Assembly (NCBI GenBank): GCA_947490145.1
Contig: CANLGD010000012.1
Coordinates: 1 to 56,250 of the forward strand
Length of the DNA stretch: 56,250 nucleotides
Direction of reading: 5' to 3'
Source of the DNA: Flavobacteriia bacterium
GTDB lineage: Bacteria > Bacteroidota > Bacteroidia > Flavobacteriales_D > Crocinitomicaceae
In this document: positions 1-8,900 of the stretch, piece by piece
Position numbering within the stretch: position 1 is the stretch's first letter
How the letters are laid out: each line of letters opens with the position of its first letter
Notes under the pieces: model-generated
Told to the model about the DNA's origin: nothing
What the model saw: only the letters and a program-made list of their open reading frames with translations
Database searches by the model: none
Translations under genes and position numbers: made by a program

Positions 1-135
1 CAAGATTATATTGATGAATATTTTTACAGATTCAATAGACGTAACCACAGAACAACTATTACAGCCAAGGTATTAGATAGATTTTTAATGGTAAAATCAC
101 CAACTTTTAAAGAATTCACTAAATTTGCGACTTAA
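1..135 (+). CDS. IS1595-family transposase, C-terminal fragment (cut by window edge)
   Basis: An open frame runs from the window edge to a TAA at 133-135 and encodes 44 residues. The stretch DEYFYRFNRRN matches the C-terminal end of IS1595/ISXO2-type DDE transposases, where a Y-x-F-R-F-N-R-R signature ends the catalytic domain. The 5' part lies outside the window, so completeness cannot be judged. The sequence GGTAACCC at 139-146 may be the right inverted repeat of the element, but the other end is not visible. Family assignment is by motif recall only. Confidence 0.6.
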   Translation, partial: QDYIDEYFYRFNRRNHRTTITAKVLDRFLMVKSPTFKEFTKFAT

Positions 136-160
136 CTTGGTAACCCAATAATTAAATTTA

Positions 161-931
161 TTATTTCAGCAAAAATTTTCTGATACCAATCAAAATTATT
201 AGAAAAATTGAATAGAAAATAAAGAATGGAATAATCAAATCAATTAAATTAAAAACTAACAGAAAAGCGATTAGAAGAAGTTGAAATCCTAGTCCATAAA
301 TTGATAAAAAAGTCATAAACCAATTAGGTAATTTCAAAACCAAATGAGCTTTTTTATCCATAAATTGAATTATTTTGTCAAAGATTCCGTAAAATATTAA
401 ATAACAAATAAATAAAATTTTTACTGTGTTTTGTTTTTCTCCAGGAAGCGCTTTCGGAATCTTGTTTTCAAAAATTTGACTTGTTGTATCGCCTCCAATG
501 GATTTATTTCTCAATATTACATAGTAAAAATTGTACAAAGTTCCCTGTAATTGACAGCAAAAAAAAGCTATTAGTGCCAGTAAATAATTGGAATCAGTTT
601 TATAGCAGATTACAAGAAAGAATATTGAATTTAAAATAATATCAAACAAGCTATCTAAGTACCGCCCAGAATAAGAAGGTGTTTTTTTTAACCTTGCTAA
701 TTCTCCGTCAGCCGCATCGATAATTGATTTTAGTATTAGGAAAATCCCAGCTAAAATATAGTATTCTTTAAATATTGAGAATGCAGCCAAAAGGCCGCAA
801 ATTCCGAAGAGAAAGGTAACATGAATAGGGGTGAAGCGAGTATTTTTTAAGCTATTAGCTAAAATCGAACCGAGAGAACGACCGTAATCAGATAAATCTA
901 AAAATTTATCTTCTTTTGCCAGTTTTGACAT
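161..931 (-). CDS. CDP-alcohol phosphatidyltransferase family membrane protein
   Basis: Integral membrane enzyme of 256 residues that should transfer a phosphatidyl group from a CDP-linked lipid to an alcohol. The diagnostic motif is complete: DAADG, then LAR, then G, D and D in the spacing DxxDGxxAR(x8)GxxxDxxxD, at about residues 88-113; these aspartates bind the divalent metal. Several hydrophobic segments follow, including a long one at the C-terminus. A promoter -7 box (TACTTTTG on the minus strand, 971-978) lies about 40 bases before the ATG. The alcohol substrate cannot be read from sequence. The gene ends 15 bases from a possible IS end. Confidence 0.85.
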   Translation of the reverse strand: MSKLAKEDKFLDLSDYGRSLGSILANSLKNTRFTPIHVTFLFGICGLLAAFSIFKEYYILAGIFLILKSIIDAADGELARLKKTPSYSGRYLDSLFDIILNSIFFLVICYKTDSNYLLALIAFFCCQLQGTLYNFYYVILRNKSIGGDTTSQIFENKIPKALPGEKQNTVKILFICYLIFYGIFDKIIQFMDKKAHLVLKLPNWFMTFLSIYGLGFQLLLIAFLLVFNLIDLIIPFFIFYSIFLIILIGIRKFLLK

Positions 932-970
932 TCAAAAAAAGTAATTTGTTGTGACAATATAGTCTAGATG

Positions 971-978
971 CAAAAGTA
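971..978 (-). promoter_or_regulatory. Promoter -7 box for the phosphatidyltransferase gene
   Basis: The minus strand reads TACTTTTG, an exact match to the Bacteroidota -7 consensus TAnnTTTG, about 40 bases upstream of the start codon at 931. I see no clear -33 TTG at the expected distance. Confidence 0.5.
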
Positions 979-988
979 TAAATAATGA

Positions 989-1020
989 TTGAAAGTGAAT
1001 CCTTTTATTTTGTAGATTTG
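989..1020 (+). promoter_or_regulatory. Bacteroidota-type promoter of the nuclease gene
   Basis: TTG at 989-991 and TAGATTTG at 1013-1020 are separated by 21 bases, matching the -33/-7 arrangement of Bacteroidota sigma-ABfr promoters. The nuclease ATG at 1041 is 20 bases downstream. Confidence 0.55.
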
Positions 1021-1040
1021 TAAAAAAATAAAACTGTTTC

Positions 1041-2315
1041 ATGCATAAACTTATTTTAAGCTTCATACTTTGTCAAAGTGCATCTTTTACTTTTTCCCAA
1101 AATAAAACTGAAGTAATTGAAAAACAATTAAACAAAATTTCTATTAAAATTGATTCTTTGGATTTATTGAAGAAAAATCTTTATGCCACTAAAGAAAATT
1201 TAAAATTTGATTGGATTAAAGAAAAATCCATTGAAGTTGGTTTCCCAAATAATGGTAAAAAAGAGAAAATTGTGATGCATTTATCTTATTCTTTATCATA
1301 TAACGAAGAACACGAGCAAGCAAATTGGGTGATGCATATTATTACACCAGATGTAATTACCGGAAATACAACCAGAACAAATGATTTTAGAGAAGATCCA
1401 ATGATTGAAACTGGTTCAAGTACAGAAAAAGATTTTATGCTAAAAACCATTAAAAGTGATAGTTCTGGTTATAATTATGATGGATTTGGTTTTGACAGAG
1501 GACATTTAGCGCCTTCTGCTGATTTTCGTTGGTCACAAAGAGCACTTTCAGAAAGTTATTATTATTCAAATATGTCGCCGCAATTAGGAGATTTCAATAG
1601 AGATAAGTGGGCAGATTTAGAAGATTGGTTGCGCGCTTATGTTGAGGCAAATAAAGCCTATTTATATGTGGTTACAGCGCCTATTTTGAAAGAAGGCTTG
1701 CCAAAAATTGAGCGAAGCGTAAATGGTGTTTCAATTCCAGAATTCTATATAAAAACGGCAGTTGATTTAGTTAATAAACAAGCCATTGCTTTTATCATGC
1801 CTAATCAAAAAATTTCATTGCCCGTAGAATCTTTTGCAGTAAGTATTGATAGTGTTGAAAAAATTCTTGGTTATGATCTGTATGCTGGTTTGATTGATTC
1901 TCTTGAAAATCGCATTGAAAAGAGTTTTGATTTAAAATTGTGGTTGCCAAAAAATCAAAAAGGCGATGTTGCTGCATTAGAAAAAGATCAATTACCAAAA
2001 AAAACCATCAATAGTTACGATGCTGCACTCCACATTAATGACAAAAAAAGGCAGACAGTTTGTGGGACAGCTGTGAGCATAAAAAAAAGTGATAAAGGAC
2101 ATGTTTTTATTAATTTAGATAAAAAATTTCCTAATCAAGTGTTTTCTGTTACAATTTTCAGCTCAAATACCTCCAATTTTTCGTACCAACCTGAAATTTA
2201 TTTAAAAGATAAAAAAGTTTGTTTTACGGGAGAAATTAAAGAGCACAATGAACTGCCTAGTATGATTATTGAAAATGAAAAAGCTGTGAAACTTTTAATT
2301 GATTTTGAAGAATAA
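1041..2315 (+). CDS. Secreted DNA/RNA non-specific endonuclease with OB-like C-terminal domain
   Basis: A 424-residue exported nuclease of the NUC1/EndA family that should cleave DNA and RNA with a metal ion. An N-terminal signal peptide of about 19 residues ends in FTFSQ. The catalytic DRGH motif (FDRGHLAPSADFRW, near residue 153) supplies the general-base histidine, and the metal-binding Asn lies in the following YSNMSPQ...FNRDKW segment. Residues about 325-424 (VCGTAVSIKK, FPNQVFSVTIF) resemble the OB-like accessory domain often attached to such nucleases in Bacteroidota. Its own promoter is visible upstream. It is likely a scavenging nuclease in the periplasm or outside the cell. Confidence 0.88.
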   Translation: MHKLILSFILCQSASFTFSQNKTEVIEKQLNKISIKIDSLDLLKKNLYATKENLKFDWIKEKSIEVGFPNNGKKEKIVMHLSYSLSYNEEHEQANWVMHIITPDVITGNTTRTNDFREDPMIETGSSTEKDFMLKTIKSDSSGYNYDGFGFDRGHLAPSADFRWSQRALSESYYYSNMSPQLGDFNRDKWADLEDWLRAYVEANKAYLYVVTAPILKEGLPKIERSVNGVSIPEFYIKTAVDLVNKQAIAFIMPNQKISLPVESFAVSIDSVEKILGYDLYAGLIDSLENRIEKSFDLKLWLPKNQKGDVAALEKDQLPKKTINSYDAALHINDKKRQTVCGTAVSIKKSDKGHVFINLDKKFPNQVFSVTIFSSNTSNFSYQPEIYLKDKKVCFTGEIKEHNELPSMIIENEKAVKLLIDFEE

Positions 2316-2382
2316 TTATGTAAAAAGGAAAAAATAGATTAAGAAATACTAATATTGTATTTAATCGTTAATCTGTCCAAAA

Positions 2383-2745
2383 CTACTTTATTTCAGTGAT
2401 TAGTATTGCAATTAAAGAGAAAATTAGAGCATAAATAATCCATCCCCAAATGTATTTTAATTTCATTTTCTTAGGGAATGTCGAATTGACTAAAATTACA
2501 GCACTTGCAGAACTGTTATCTATTAAAGTATTATTTCCAATTTTCAATTTACTTTTAAACGAACATTTAGTGCAAATTTTATAAATTATTCTTTTTGTTC
2601 GAAAAATTGGTAGCCAGTATAAAATAAAATAGTTTTGTTCGATTTGATATTTAGGTTTGTTTTCTTGCGAACATACTTTACAAGTTTCACTGTGAACATC
2701 AGATAATTCGCCAACATAATCAGCTTTTGTAGCCCAAGAAATCAT
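2383..2745 (-). CDS. Small zinc-ribbon membrane protein
   Basis: A 120-residue protein with two cysteine pairs (CKVC near residue 22 and CTKC near residue 58) separated by an aromatic stretch containing a YWLPIF-like segment; this pattern resembles zinc-ribbon domains found in short bacterial membrane proteins. A hydrophobic helix lies at the C-terminus (IWGWIIYALIFSLIAIL), so the ribbon probably faces the cytoplasm. The start codon is 3 bases after the stop of the upstream gene at 2749, so the two are almost certainly co-transcribed. Function is not recognised. Confidence 0.6.
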   Translation of the reverse strand: MISWATKADYVGELSDVHSETCKVCSQENKPKYQIEQNYFILYWLPIFRTKRIIYKICTKCSFKSKLKIGNNTLIDNSSASAVILVNSTFPKKMKLKYIWGWIIYALIFSLIAILITEIK

Positions 2746-2748
2746 AAA

Positions 2749-3186
2749 TTATTGTCCGTAAAAAGATCTCATTTCTTTACTTTTACCTTTTCCTCCTGGT
2801 GAAACTGACGACCAATTTGTTCCTCCTAAACTCATTCTCAGAGTATGTTTCCCTAAAAAACCTCTGAATTTGAAAGATTTTTGAAGTTGAATTTCATGCA
2901 CGTACTTATCATCATCTTCCAATAAAGCAATCATGGATTTTTCTAAATCTTCCGGTGTCGCTGATTGACTAATTAACCTTTTCACGCCTTCTTCTATACT
3001 AACTCCTTCAAAAAACTGGTGAGTTTTAATTGTATTTAATAAATAGTAAAGTCCAACAGTTTTTTTTGGAACATAAAAAATATAATTTTTAGTTCCAACA
3101 ACACACACATCAACTTGTTTCATTGGTTGTTTTGAGTTCATGACAAATCCGCTGTCATAAACCACATAATCTTGATTTTGTTCCAT
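2749..3186 (-). CDS. Hypothetical protein
   Basis: A 145-residue soluble protein with no signal peptide or membrane segment. It has a predicted alpha/beta N-terminal half and a basic, glycine-rich tail (SPGGKGKSKEMR). I do not recognise the family. It is the first gene of a tight two-gene unit with the zinc-ribbon membrane protein. Codon use looks like that of its neighbours. Confidence 0.6.
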   Translation of the reverse strand: MEQNQDYVVYDSGFVMNSKQPMKQVDVCVVGTKNYIFYVPKKTVGLYYLLNTIKTHQFFEGVSIEEGVKRLISQSATPEDLEKSMIALLEDDDKYVHEIQLQKSFKFRGFLGKHTLRMSLGGTNWSSVSPGGKGKSKEMRSFYGQ

Positions 3187-3264
3187 AGTTATTTATTATC
3201 TCACAAATATAAAATATTTTTTTTACAAGGAAACTAAAAATGAAAATAGGGAATAATTATTTAT

Positions 3265-4065
3265 TTAAAAAGCGAATTCTCGAACAATAATAAAAGTTCC
3301 CAGAACTAAAATAAAAATTGAAAAAGCTACTTTCAGTTTATCAGCGTTAATTTTTTTGGATAAATTAGTTCCAATTAAAATTCCAATACTTGTAATAAGT
3401 GAAAAACTACCTAGAAATTTCCAATCTATTCTAAAATCCAGAGCGGTTCCAGCAAAGCCAATCAAAGAGTTGAATGCAATGATTGTCAAAGAAGTACCAA
3501 TTGCAACCTTAATTGGAAGTTTAGCGAAATAAATCAAAGCGGGAATGATTAAAAAGCCTCCACCAGCGCCTACAAGTCCAGTAACCAATCCAACAACCAA
3601 GCCTTCAAAAGCTAAAGCAAATAAATTTGTTTTGTGATCTTTTTTTAAAGAAACGTTTTTATTTCTATCAGTAAACATGAAATAAGCAGCGAATAACATC
3701 ATGATTGCAAAAAAGCTCATCAAAAAAGTGTTTTTATCCAAAACAAAGAAAGAGAAATCTATAATGTTTTCCGGTAAATTTGGTAAAATGAATTTTCTCG
3801 TACACAATACACTCAAAACCGATGGAATTCCAAATATAAGTGCAGTTTTTAATTTTACATTTCCAAGTCTGAAATGTGCTGAAGCACCAATTAAACTCGA
3901 AAAACCAACAACAAAAAGGGAGTATGAAACTGCTAAAGAGGGTTCGATGTGAAATAAATAAACAAAAATTGGCAGAATAATCATTGAACCACCTCCGCCT
4001 AGAATTCCGAGAATTATGCCCGTAAAAACTGCAAAAAGATAGCCAATTATATATGTTATTTCCAT
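3265..4065 (-). CDS. TauE/SafE family sulfite/anion permease
   Basis: A 266-residue polytopic membrane protein. The two family repeats begin with glycine-rich segments: TGIILGILGGGGSMIILPIF near residue 15 and GLVTGLVGAGGGFLIIPAL near residue 155. This duplicated G-rich motif before a helix is diagnostic of TauE/SafE (DUF81) proteins, which are thought to move sulfite, sulfonates or similar anions. Seven or eight transmembrane helices are visible. The substrate cannot be inferred, because no sulfur genes are adjacent. It is a stand-alone gene, divergent from the helicase. Confidence 0.88.
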   Translation of the reverse strand: MEITYIIGYLFAVFTGIILGILGGGGSMIILPIFVYLFHIEPSLAVSYSLFVVGFSSLIGASAHFRLGNVKLKTALIFGIPSVLSVLCTRKFILPNLPENIIDFSFFVLDKNTFLMSFFAIMMLFAAYFMFTDRNKNVSLKKDHKTNLFALAFEGLVVGLVTGLVGAGGGFLIIPALIYFAKLPIKVAIGTSLTIIAFNSLIGFAGTALDFRIDWKFLGSFSLITSIGILIGTNLSKKINADKLKVAFSIFILVLGTFIIVREFAF

Positions 4066-4136
4066 AATTTGAGTACAAAGTTGAACTTATATTTTTAATT
4101 TCAAAGTAATTTAAGTTACTTTTAACTATTAAAGCT

Positions 4137-4144
4137 TAATTTTG
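4137..4144 (+). promoter_or_regulatory. -7 box for the helicase gene, deciding its start
   Basis: TAATTTTG matches the TAnnTTTG consensus. A transcript starting a few bases downstream would leave no leader for an ATG at 4154 but a leader of about 45 bases for the ATG at 4196, favouring the latter. Confidence 0.45.
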
Positions 4145-4195
4145 TAGCACGAAATGATTTGCAATTCAACGATAATCGATAAGAAATCCAATAAA

Positions 4196-5524
4196 ATGAC
4201 AACTTTCACCGACTTAAATTTAAGCAAACAATTACTTAATGCCCTTGATGATTTAAACTTTGTTCATCCAACAAGTATTCAAGAAAAATCTTTCTCAACA
4301 ATCATGTCTGGAAAGGATGTAATTGGAATTGCGCAAACAGGTACTGGAAAAACCTTGGCATATTTGCTTCCAACTTTGCGACTGTGGACTTTTTCAAAAA
4401 AGCGAAATCCATCGATTGTAATCCTTGTTCCAACAAGAGAATTAGTTGCACAAATTGTGGAGGAAATTGAAAAATTAACGGCGTATATGAATGTTGTTGT
4501 TGTAGGAGTTTTTGGCGGTGTAAATATTCGTACTCAAGCTGAAACTATTGCCAACGGAATTGATATTATTGTTGCAACTCCTGGAAGAATTTTGGATTTG
4601 GCTTTGAATGGTGATTTAATTTTTAAAGATGTTAAAAGATTAATTATCGATGAAGTTGATGAAATGTTGGATTTAGGTTTTAGACCACAATTGACTCAAA
4701 TCCTTGAAATTTTGCCACCTAAAAAGCAAAGTTTGATGTTTTCGGCAACTTTATCTGATGATATTGAATATTTTATACTTGATTTTTTTGTTGATCCAAT
4801 TAAAATAGAAGCAGCTCCTGCTGGAACTCCTATTGAAAAAATTGATCAAAGTGCGATTGAAATTCCAAATTTCCACACAAAAATCCATTATTTAAGGCAA
4901 TTAATTGAGACGAGCGACGATTTTTCTAAAGTGTTGATTTTTGTAGATTCAAAAAAGAAAGCAGATTTAGTTTTTGAAGAATTAAGCCAAAATCCTGATT
5001 TGGCAGTGGGAGTAATTCATTCTAATAAATCTCAAAATTTACGTTTTAATACGGTTACAGATTTTAAAAATGGGAACATTAAATTTTTAATTGCAACAGA
5101 TTTAATTTCCCGTGGAATCGATGTTACAGGAGTTAGTCATGTAATAAATGTTGATATTCCTGACGAACCAGAAAATTACATTCATCGAACTGGTAGAACG
5201 GGTAGGGCAGAAGCGGAGGGCAAAGCGATCAGTTTTGTTTCTCCTTTTGAGGAAAATCATTGGAAAGCAGTTCTGGATTACATTAAAATGCCAATTAGAA
5301 CAGAGAAATTAGCAGTTGATTTCACAATTTCATCAATTTTAATCGGTGAAGAACTTCCAAAAGACGATATGAAAATTATCACTTTGAAATTGGCAAAAAG
5401 AGAAAATGTGGGAGCCTCATTTCATGAGAAAAAAGACAAAAACAAAAAAGTAAATGTCAGAAAAGATTGGAAAAAAGCAAAAATGGATAAATACGGAAGA
5501 CCGAAAACTAGGGGACAAAAGTAG
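4196..5524 (+). CDS. DEAD-box ATP-dependent RNA helicase (DEVD variant)
   Basis: RNA helicase of 442 residues from the chosen start. The motifs appear in order: Q motif (FVHPTSIQEKS), motif I AQTGTGKT, Ia PTREL, Ib TPGR, motif II DEVD, motif III SAT, motif IV LIFVDSKKK, motif V ATDLISRGID, motif VI HRTGRTGR. The C-terminal tail is short and very lysine-rich, which suits non-specific RNA binding. Motif II reads DEVD rather than DEAD; both acidic residues needed for Mg-ATP are kept. The frame is open back to an ATG at 4154, but the family's N-terminus (FTDLNLSKQLL) and the promoter position favour 4196. It likely acts in ribosome assembly or RNA turnover, as close relatives do. Confidence 0.9.
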   Translation: MTTFTDLNLSKQLLNALDDLNFVHPTSIQEKSFSTIMSGKDVIGIAQTGTGKTLAYLLPTLRLWTFSKKRNPSIVILVPTRELVAQIVEEIEKLTAYMNVVVVGVFGGVNIRTQAETIANGIDIIVATPGRILDLALNGDLIFKDVKRLIIDEVDEMLDLGFRPQLTQILEILPPKKQSLMFSATLSDDIEYFILDFFVDPIKIEAAPAGTPIEKIDQSAIEIPNFHTKIHYLRQLIETSDDFSKVLIFVDSKKKADLVFEELSQNPDLAVGVIHSNKSQNLRFNTVTDFKNGNIKFLIATDLISRGIDVTGVSHVINVDIPDEPENYIHRTGRTGRAEAEGKAISFVSPFEENHWKAVLDYIKMPIRTEKLAVDFTISSILIGEELPKDDMKIITLKLAKRENVGASFHEKKDKNKKVNVRKDWKKAKMDKYGRPKTRGQK

Positions 5525-5627
5525 TTATGAATTATGAATTATGAGTTTTTTGATCGATTTTGATCGGTAGTTTATTTATATACATTTAAGTAGACAGAAA
5601 ATTATTGGAACCTTGAAAATTCAAAAA

Positions 5628-5771
5628 ATGATGGCTGGAAATTTGGCTGTTATGAACGATATTAAAAATTCTCCAAATAAAATTATTATTCCATGCGGTT
5701 CCATTAAACATGGTGAAGAAATTATTGTAAAAATTAAGGAATCAAAAGTTGGAGAAAAAATTCATTTTTAG
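5628..5771 (+). CDS. Possible small protein of unknown function, or gene remnant
   Basis: An ATG-started frame of 47 codons lies in the otherwise empty 360-base gap between the helicase and the M61 peptidase. The frame stays open upstream of the ATG to about 5580, so it may be the 3' end of a decayed longer gene. No ribosome binding site, signal peptide or known motif is visible. The composition is coding-like (lysine and glutamate-rich C-terminus), but support is weak. Confidence 0.25.
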   Translation: MMAGNLAVMNDIKNSPNKIIIPCGSIKHGEEIIVKIKESKVGEKIHF

Positions 5772-5884
5772 TTCATTTTTTAAATTCATAATTCAACATT
5801 TACAACTCATAATTATTACCATTTTTATTTTTTTTACCTCTATTTCAGTAAATAATTTTAATTTTATGTAAATTTTACGCATTT

Positions 5885-7672
5885 ATGAAAAATCTCCTTA
5901 GTTTATTTTTAGTAATAATTTGTTTAACAGCTAGTTATTCTCAATCGGTAAATTACACTTTAAGAATGCCAAAACCACAGAATCATTATTTTGAGGTGGA
6001 AATGTTGATTTCTGATTTAAAAGACAATGAAATTGAAATAAAAATGCCAGTTTGGGCGCCAGGTTCTTATTTGGTGCGTGAATTTTCAAAAAATGTCAAT
6101 TTAGTAAAAGCTTTTGATGAAAAAGGAAATTCTCTTGAAGTTGTCAAAAAAACTAAAAATGCTTGGATTGTAAAAAAAGGATTAGCTAAAAAAGTAAAAA
6201 TAAACTACGAAGTTTATGCTTTTGAATTAAGTGTAAGAACAAGTTTTTTAGATTTAACACATGGATATGTTAGTGGAACTGGGATTTTTATGTACGTAGA
6301 AAAACTAAAAGAAACCGCTGGAAATCTAACAATAATTCCGCATGAAACTTTCAAAAAAGTTTCTACTGCTTTGCCGAAATTAGGAGAGAAAATTACATCT
6401 GATAATTCTTTCTCTTATAAATTTATCAATTACGATCAATTGGTTGATTGTCCAATTGAAATCGGAAATCAAGTAGAATTTGATTTTTTGTCTGAGGGAG
6501 TAAAACATTCTGTTGCAATGTATGGACCGGGAAATTATGAAATTGAGAAACTGAAAAAGGACATGGCGAAAATCACTTCGACTGCCACAAAAGTTTTTAA
6601 CGAAAATCCAAATAAGGAATATACTTTTATAATCCATAACGTTGTTGACGGTCAAGGAGGTTTAGAACATTGTAATTCAACAACTTTGAGTGTAAATCGT
6701 TGGACCTACCAAGGCGATGATTACATCGGATTTTTGTCTTTGGTTGCGCATGAATATTTTCATCTTTGGAATGTTAAAAGAATTAGACCAATCGAACTTG
6801 GACCATTTAATTATGACGAAGAGAATTACACTTCTTTGCTTTGGGTAATGGAAGGTTTTACCTCGTATTACGATGAATTATTGCTGCGTCGAGCGGGAAT
6901 TTATTCCCAAGAAACAATGTTACAAAAGTTAAATAGTTCAATAAATTATGTTGAAGGTTCGGAAGGTTCTCGTGTTCAGCCTGTTGCACATGCTAGTTTT
7001 GATGCTTGGATAAAAGCCTATCGTCCAAATGAAAATTCAGGAAATACGACCATGACTTATTACTCTAGAGGTGCAATGTTAGCTGCAATTTTGGATTCAA
7101 AAATCATTGTAAAAACAAATGGAAAAAAATCCTTAGATGATTTCATGCAGAAATTATACAAGGATTTTTACAAAAAATTAAATCGTGGATTTTCAGAATT
7201 GGAGTTCCAACAAGCCTTGTCTGATTTTATGGACGAAGATATGACATCATTCTTTCAAGATTTTGTCAATGGAACAAAAACACCACCTTTCAAAGAAATT
7301 TTCGCTCCGCTTGGAGTCAAAGTTGATTATACTGGTAGTAAAAAAGCAAATTTTGGTGCCACTTTTGGTTCTGCGAATGGAAAAACAATTATCAAAGGAA
7401 TTCGCTCAAATTCGGCTTGTGAAACTGCAGGATTATCTGTAAACGATGAAATCATAGGAATTAATGGCTACCGAGTTGCACAAGCGGAAGTTGAAGCTAT
7501 TTTGGCTGGGCTAAGTGAAGGTGAAAGTTTAAATTTCTTGATCGCTAGGGAAGATCAATTGATGGAAATTGTTGCAAAAATGGGGCTATACGAAAGACCA
7601 AGTTTTAAATTTTCTACAGAAACAACGAAGTCAAACCAAGCTTTGTTCGATTATTGGATGAGGGTTTTTTAA
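5885..7672 (+). CDS. M61-family metallopeptidase with PDZ domain
   Basis: Exported zinc peptidase of 595 residues, the usual length for M61 glycyl-aminopeptidase-like proteins. A signal peptide ends near TASYSQ. An N-terminal beta domain is followed by the catalytic domain with HEYFH (His289, Glu290, His293), and a downstream glutamate in the WVMEGFTSYYDE segment is the expected third zinc ligand. A PDZ-like domain (about residues 485-570, with SACETAGLSVNDEIIGING) closes the protein and probably binds substrate C-termini. It acts in the periplasm or at the outer surface. It is a single gene with no operon partner. Confidence 0.9.
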   Translation: MKNLLSLFLVIICLTASYSQSVNYTLRMPKPQNHYFEVEMLISDLKDNEIEIKMPVWAPGSYLVREFSKNVNLVKAFDEKGNSLEVVKKTKNAWIVKKGLAKKVKINYEVYAFELSVRTSFLDLTHGYVSGTGIFMYVEKLKETAGNLTIIPHETFKKVSTALPKLGEKITSDNSFSYKFINYDQLVDCPIEIGNQVEFDFLSEGVKHSVAMYGPGNYEIEKLKKDMAKITSTATKVFNENPNKEYTFIIHNVVDGQGGLEHCNSTTLSVNRWTYQGDDYIGFLSLVAHEYFHLWNVKRIRPIELGPFNYDEENYTSLLWVMEGFTSYYDELLLRRAGIYSQETMLQKLNSSINYVEGSEGSRVQPVAHASFDAWIKAYRPNENSGNTTMTYYSRGAMLAAILDSKIIVKTNGKKSLDDFMQKLYKDFYKKLNRGFSELEFQQALSDFMDEDMTSFFQDFVNGTKTPPFKEIFAPLGVKVDYTGSKKANFGATFGSANGKTIIKGIRSNSACETAGLSVNDEIIGINGYRVAQAEVEAILAGLSEGESLNFLIAREDQLMEIVAKMGLYERPSFKFSTETTKSNQALFDYWMRVF

Positions 7673-7821
7673 TTTAAACAGTAGGATTTTATAATTATAG
7701 GATTAAATTCCTTGATGTTCAGTGGTTTAAGACTTTTGAGTATTGTGAAATCAGATTTGGCGAAATCATATGCCTAATAAAATAAATCTTATTTTTTATT
7801 ATAATAGATTTCTATTCATTT

Positions 7822-8148
7822 TTAAGCGATTTCATTAATTTTTTCGATAGGCAAATCTTTGTTAGAGTCAAATAATATTATTTTGATTTTATTTCTTTTT
7901 TTCTGAATTAAATCCGGATGTTTGATTAAATTACTAGTTATTATTCAAATGTTAGCTTGCTTAAATTTGTTATGAAACCAAAAATAACAAAACATCTTAT
8001 TTCTCTAACTAAAAAACGGCATTCCATATTTCCAAGTACTAGAAATTTCAGAATTGCAGGAAAGAATAATTTCTTTCAAAGCAAGAAAACAACTTAAATG
8101 CGGTTCTTCATGTTTCAAATAAAAATTTTCTAGTTGACTTAATTCCAT
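7822..8148 (-). pseudogene. Broken DUF1801-family gene
   Basis: The minus strand from the ATG at 8146-8148 encodes MELSQLENFYLKHEEPHLSC and then KYGMPFF before a premature stop. Shifting frame gives KMFCYFWFHNKFKQANI, an in-frame TGA, then SNLIKHPDL and SNKDLPIEKINEIA to the stop at 7822. Joined, these pieces reconstruct a DUF1801 (YdhG-like) protein of about 108 residues. One frameshift and one nonsense codon mark it as a pseudogene. It lies just downstream of an intact DUF1801 gene, but the two are not close copies. Confidence 0.7.
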
Positions 8149-8230
8149 GGGTTAAGATTCTCAATAATTAATATCTTATTCAATTTCCAATTCTAATTAT
8201 TTCCCTTCACTAACGTTCGGTCTTCAAAAG

Positions 8231-8638
8231 CTACGCTTTCTCTTCCTTTTCAACTAATTCAAGCCATTCTTTAATGACATTTTGCAGTAAATCTTCTTTT
8301 GATTTAATGTCTTCTAAGTCAGTAAATTTGATTAATCTTCTTCCATCAGCATAATCTCCTTCTAAAAGTGCTGTATTTTTTGTGATTTTAGACCCAGTTG
8401 GTAAAACGAGTAAAATTTTATTTTTGTGTAAATTAAACACAATTATTTCACGTTTATATTCTTTTGGTTTAAATGCTTTCATTTCTCCTGAATAATAAAA
8501 ACAAGGATTGTTCCATTTAATTTGTTCTGCAATTTCAGCATCTATTTTTAAAATGACTTGTCTTAAATATTCAATAGTAGTTGCAAAATCTGCATCAAGT
8601 TTTGAAATGTGATTGGTAACTTTTTGTGTATCTGTCAT
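8231..8638 (-). CDS. DUF1801 domain-containing protein
   Basis: A 135-residue cytosolic protein. The layout follows DUF1801: an N-terminal helix pair ending ILKIDAEIAEQIKWNNPCFYY, a strand segment around IIVFNLHKNKILLVLPTG, and the DYADGRRLIKFTD region before a C-terminal helix. Members adopt a YdhG/CyaY-like fold, and their biochemical role is not established. It is a single gene with no operon partner, adjacent to a decayed family member at 7822-8148. Confidence 0.75.
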   Translation of the reverse strand: MTDTQKVTNHISKLDADFATTIEYLRQVILKIDAEIAEQIKWNNPCFYYSGEMKAFKPKEYKREIIVFNLHKNKILLVLPTGSKITKNTALLEGDYADGRRLIKFTDLEDIKSKEDLLQNVIKEWLELVEKEEKA

Positions 8639-8887
8639 TTTTATTATTTTGAAAGAATTTTTTATCAGCTAAACTTATTCGTAAATTTTTAAAAAATCCG
8701 CAGAATTTTGTCTTTCTATTTAATTTACTATTCGTTAAATAGATATTTACTATTTCTAGGAACTGAAATAGATCATAAATGTATATTTTATTTTGCTTTT
8801 TGAATAAGTTTTTAAAAAAATCAATTCTTCAAGTTAATAACATTTAATTGTTTAAATTTTCTTTCCCAAAATCCTTTTTGAATATTG

Positions 8888-8895
8888 TAACTTTG
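8888..8895 (+). promoter_or_regulatory. -7 box almost touching the pcm start codon
   Basis: TAACTTTG is a perfect TAnnTTTG match ending 5 bases before the ATG at 8901. If used, the transcript would start at or within a base or two of the ATG, giving a leaderless mRNA. It also rules out the GTG at 8895 as the start. Confidence 0.5.
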
Positions 8896-8900
8896 TGCCT

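Noticed and set aside
1801-1998. Minus-strand open frame inside the nuclease gene
   Set aside because: It is fully overlapped by a well-supported gene, has no motif and reads as an antisense shadow.
3701-4078. Two other open frames overlapping the TauE/SafE gene
   Set aside because: They sit in other frames of a clear membrane protein and show no independent start signal or motif.
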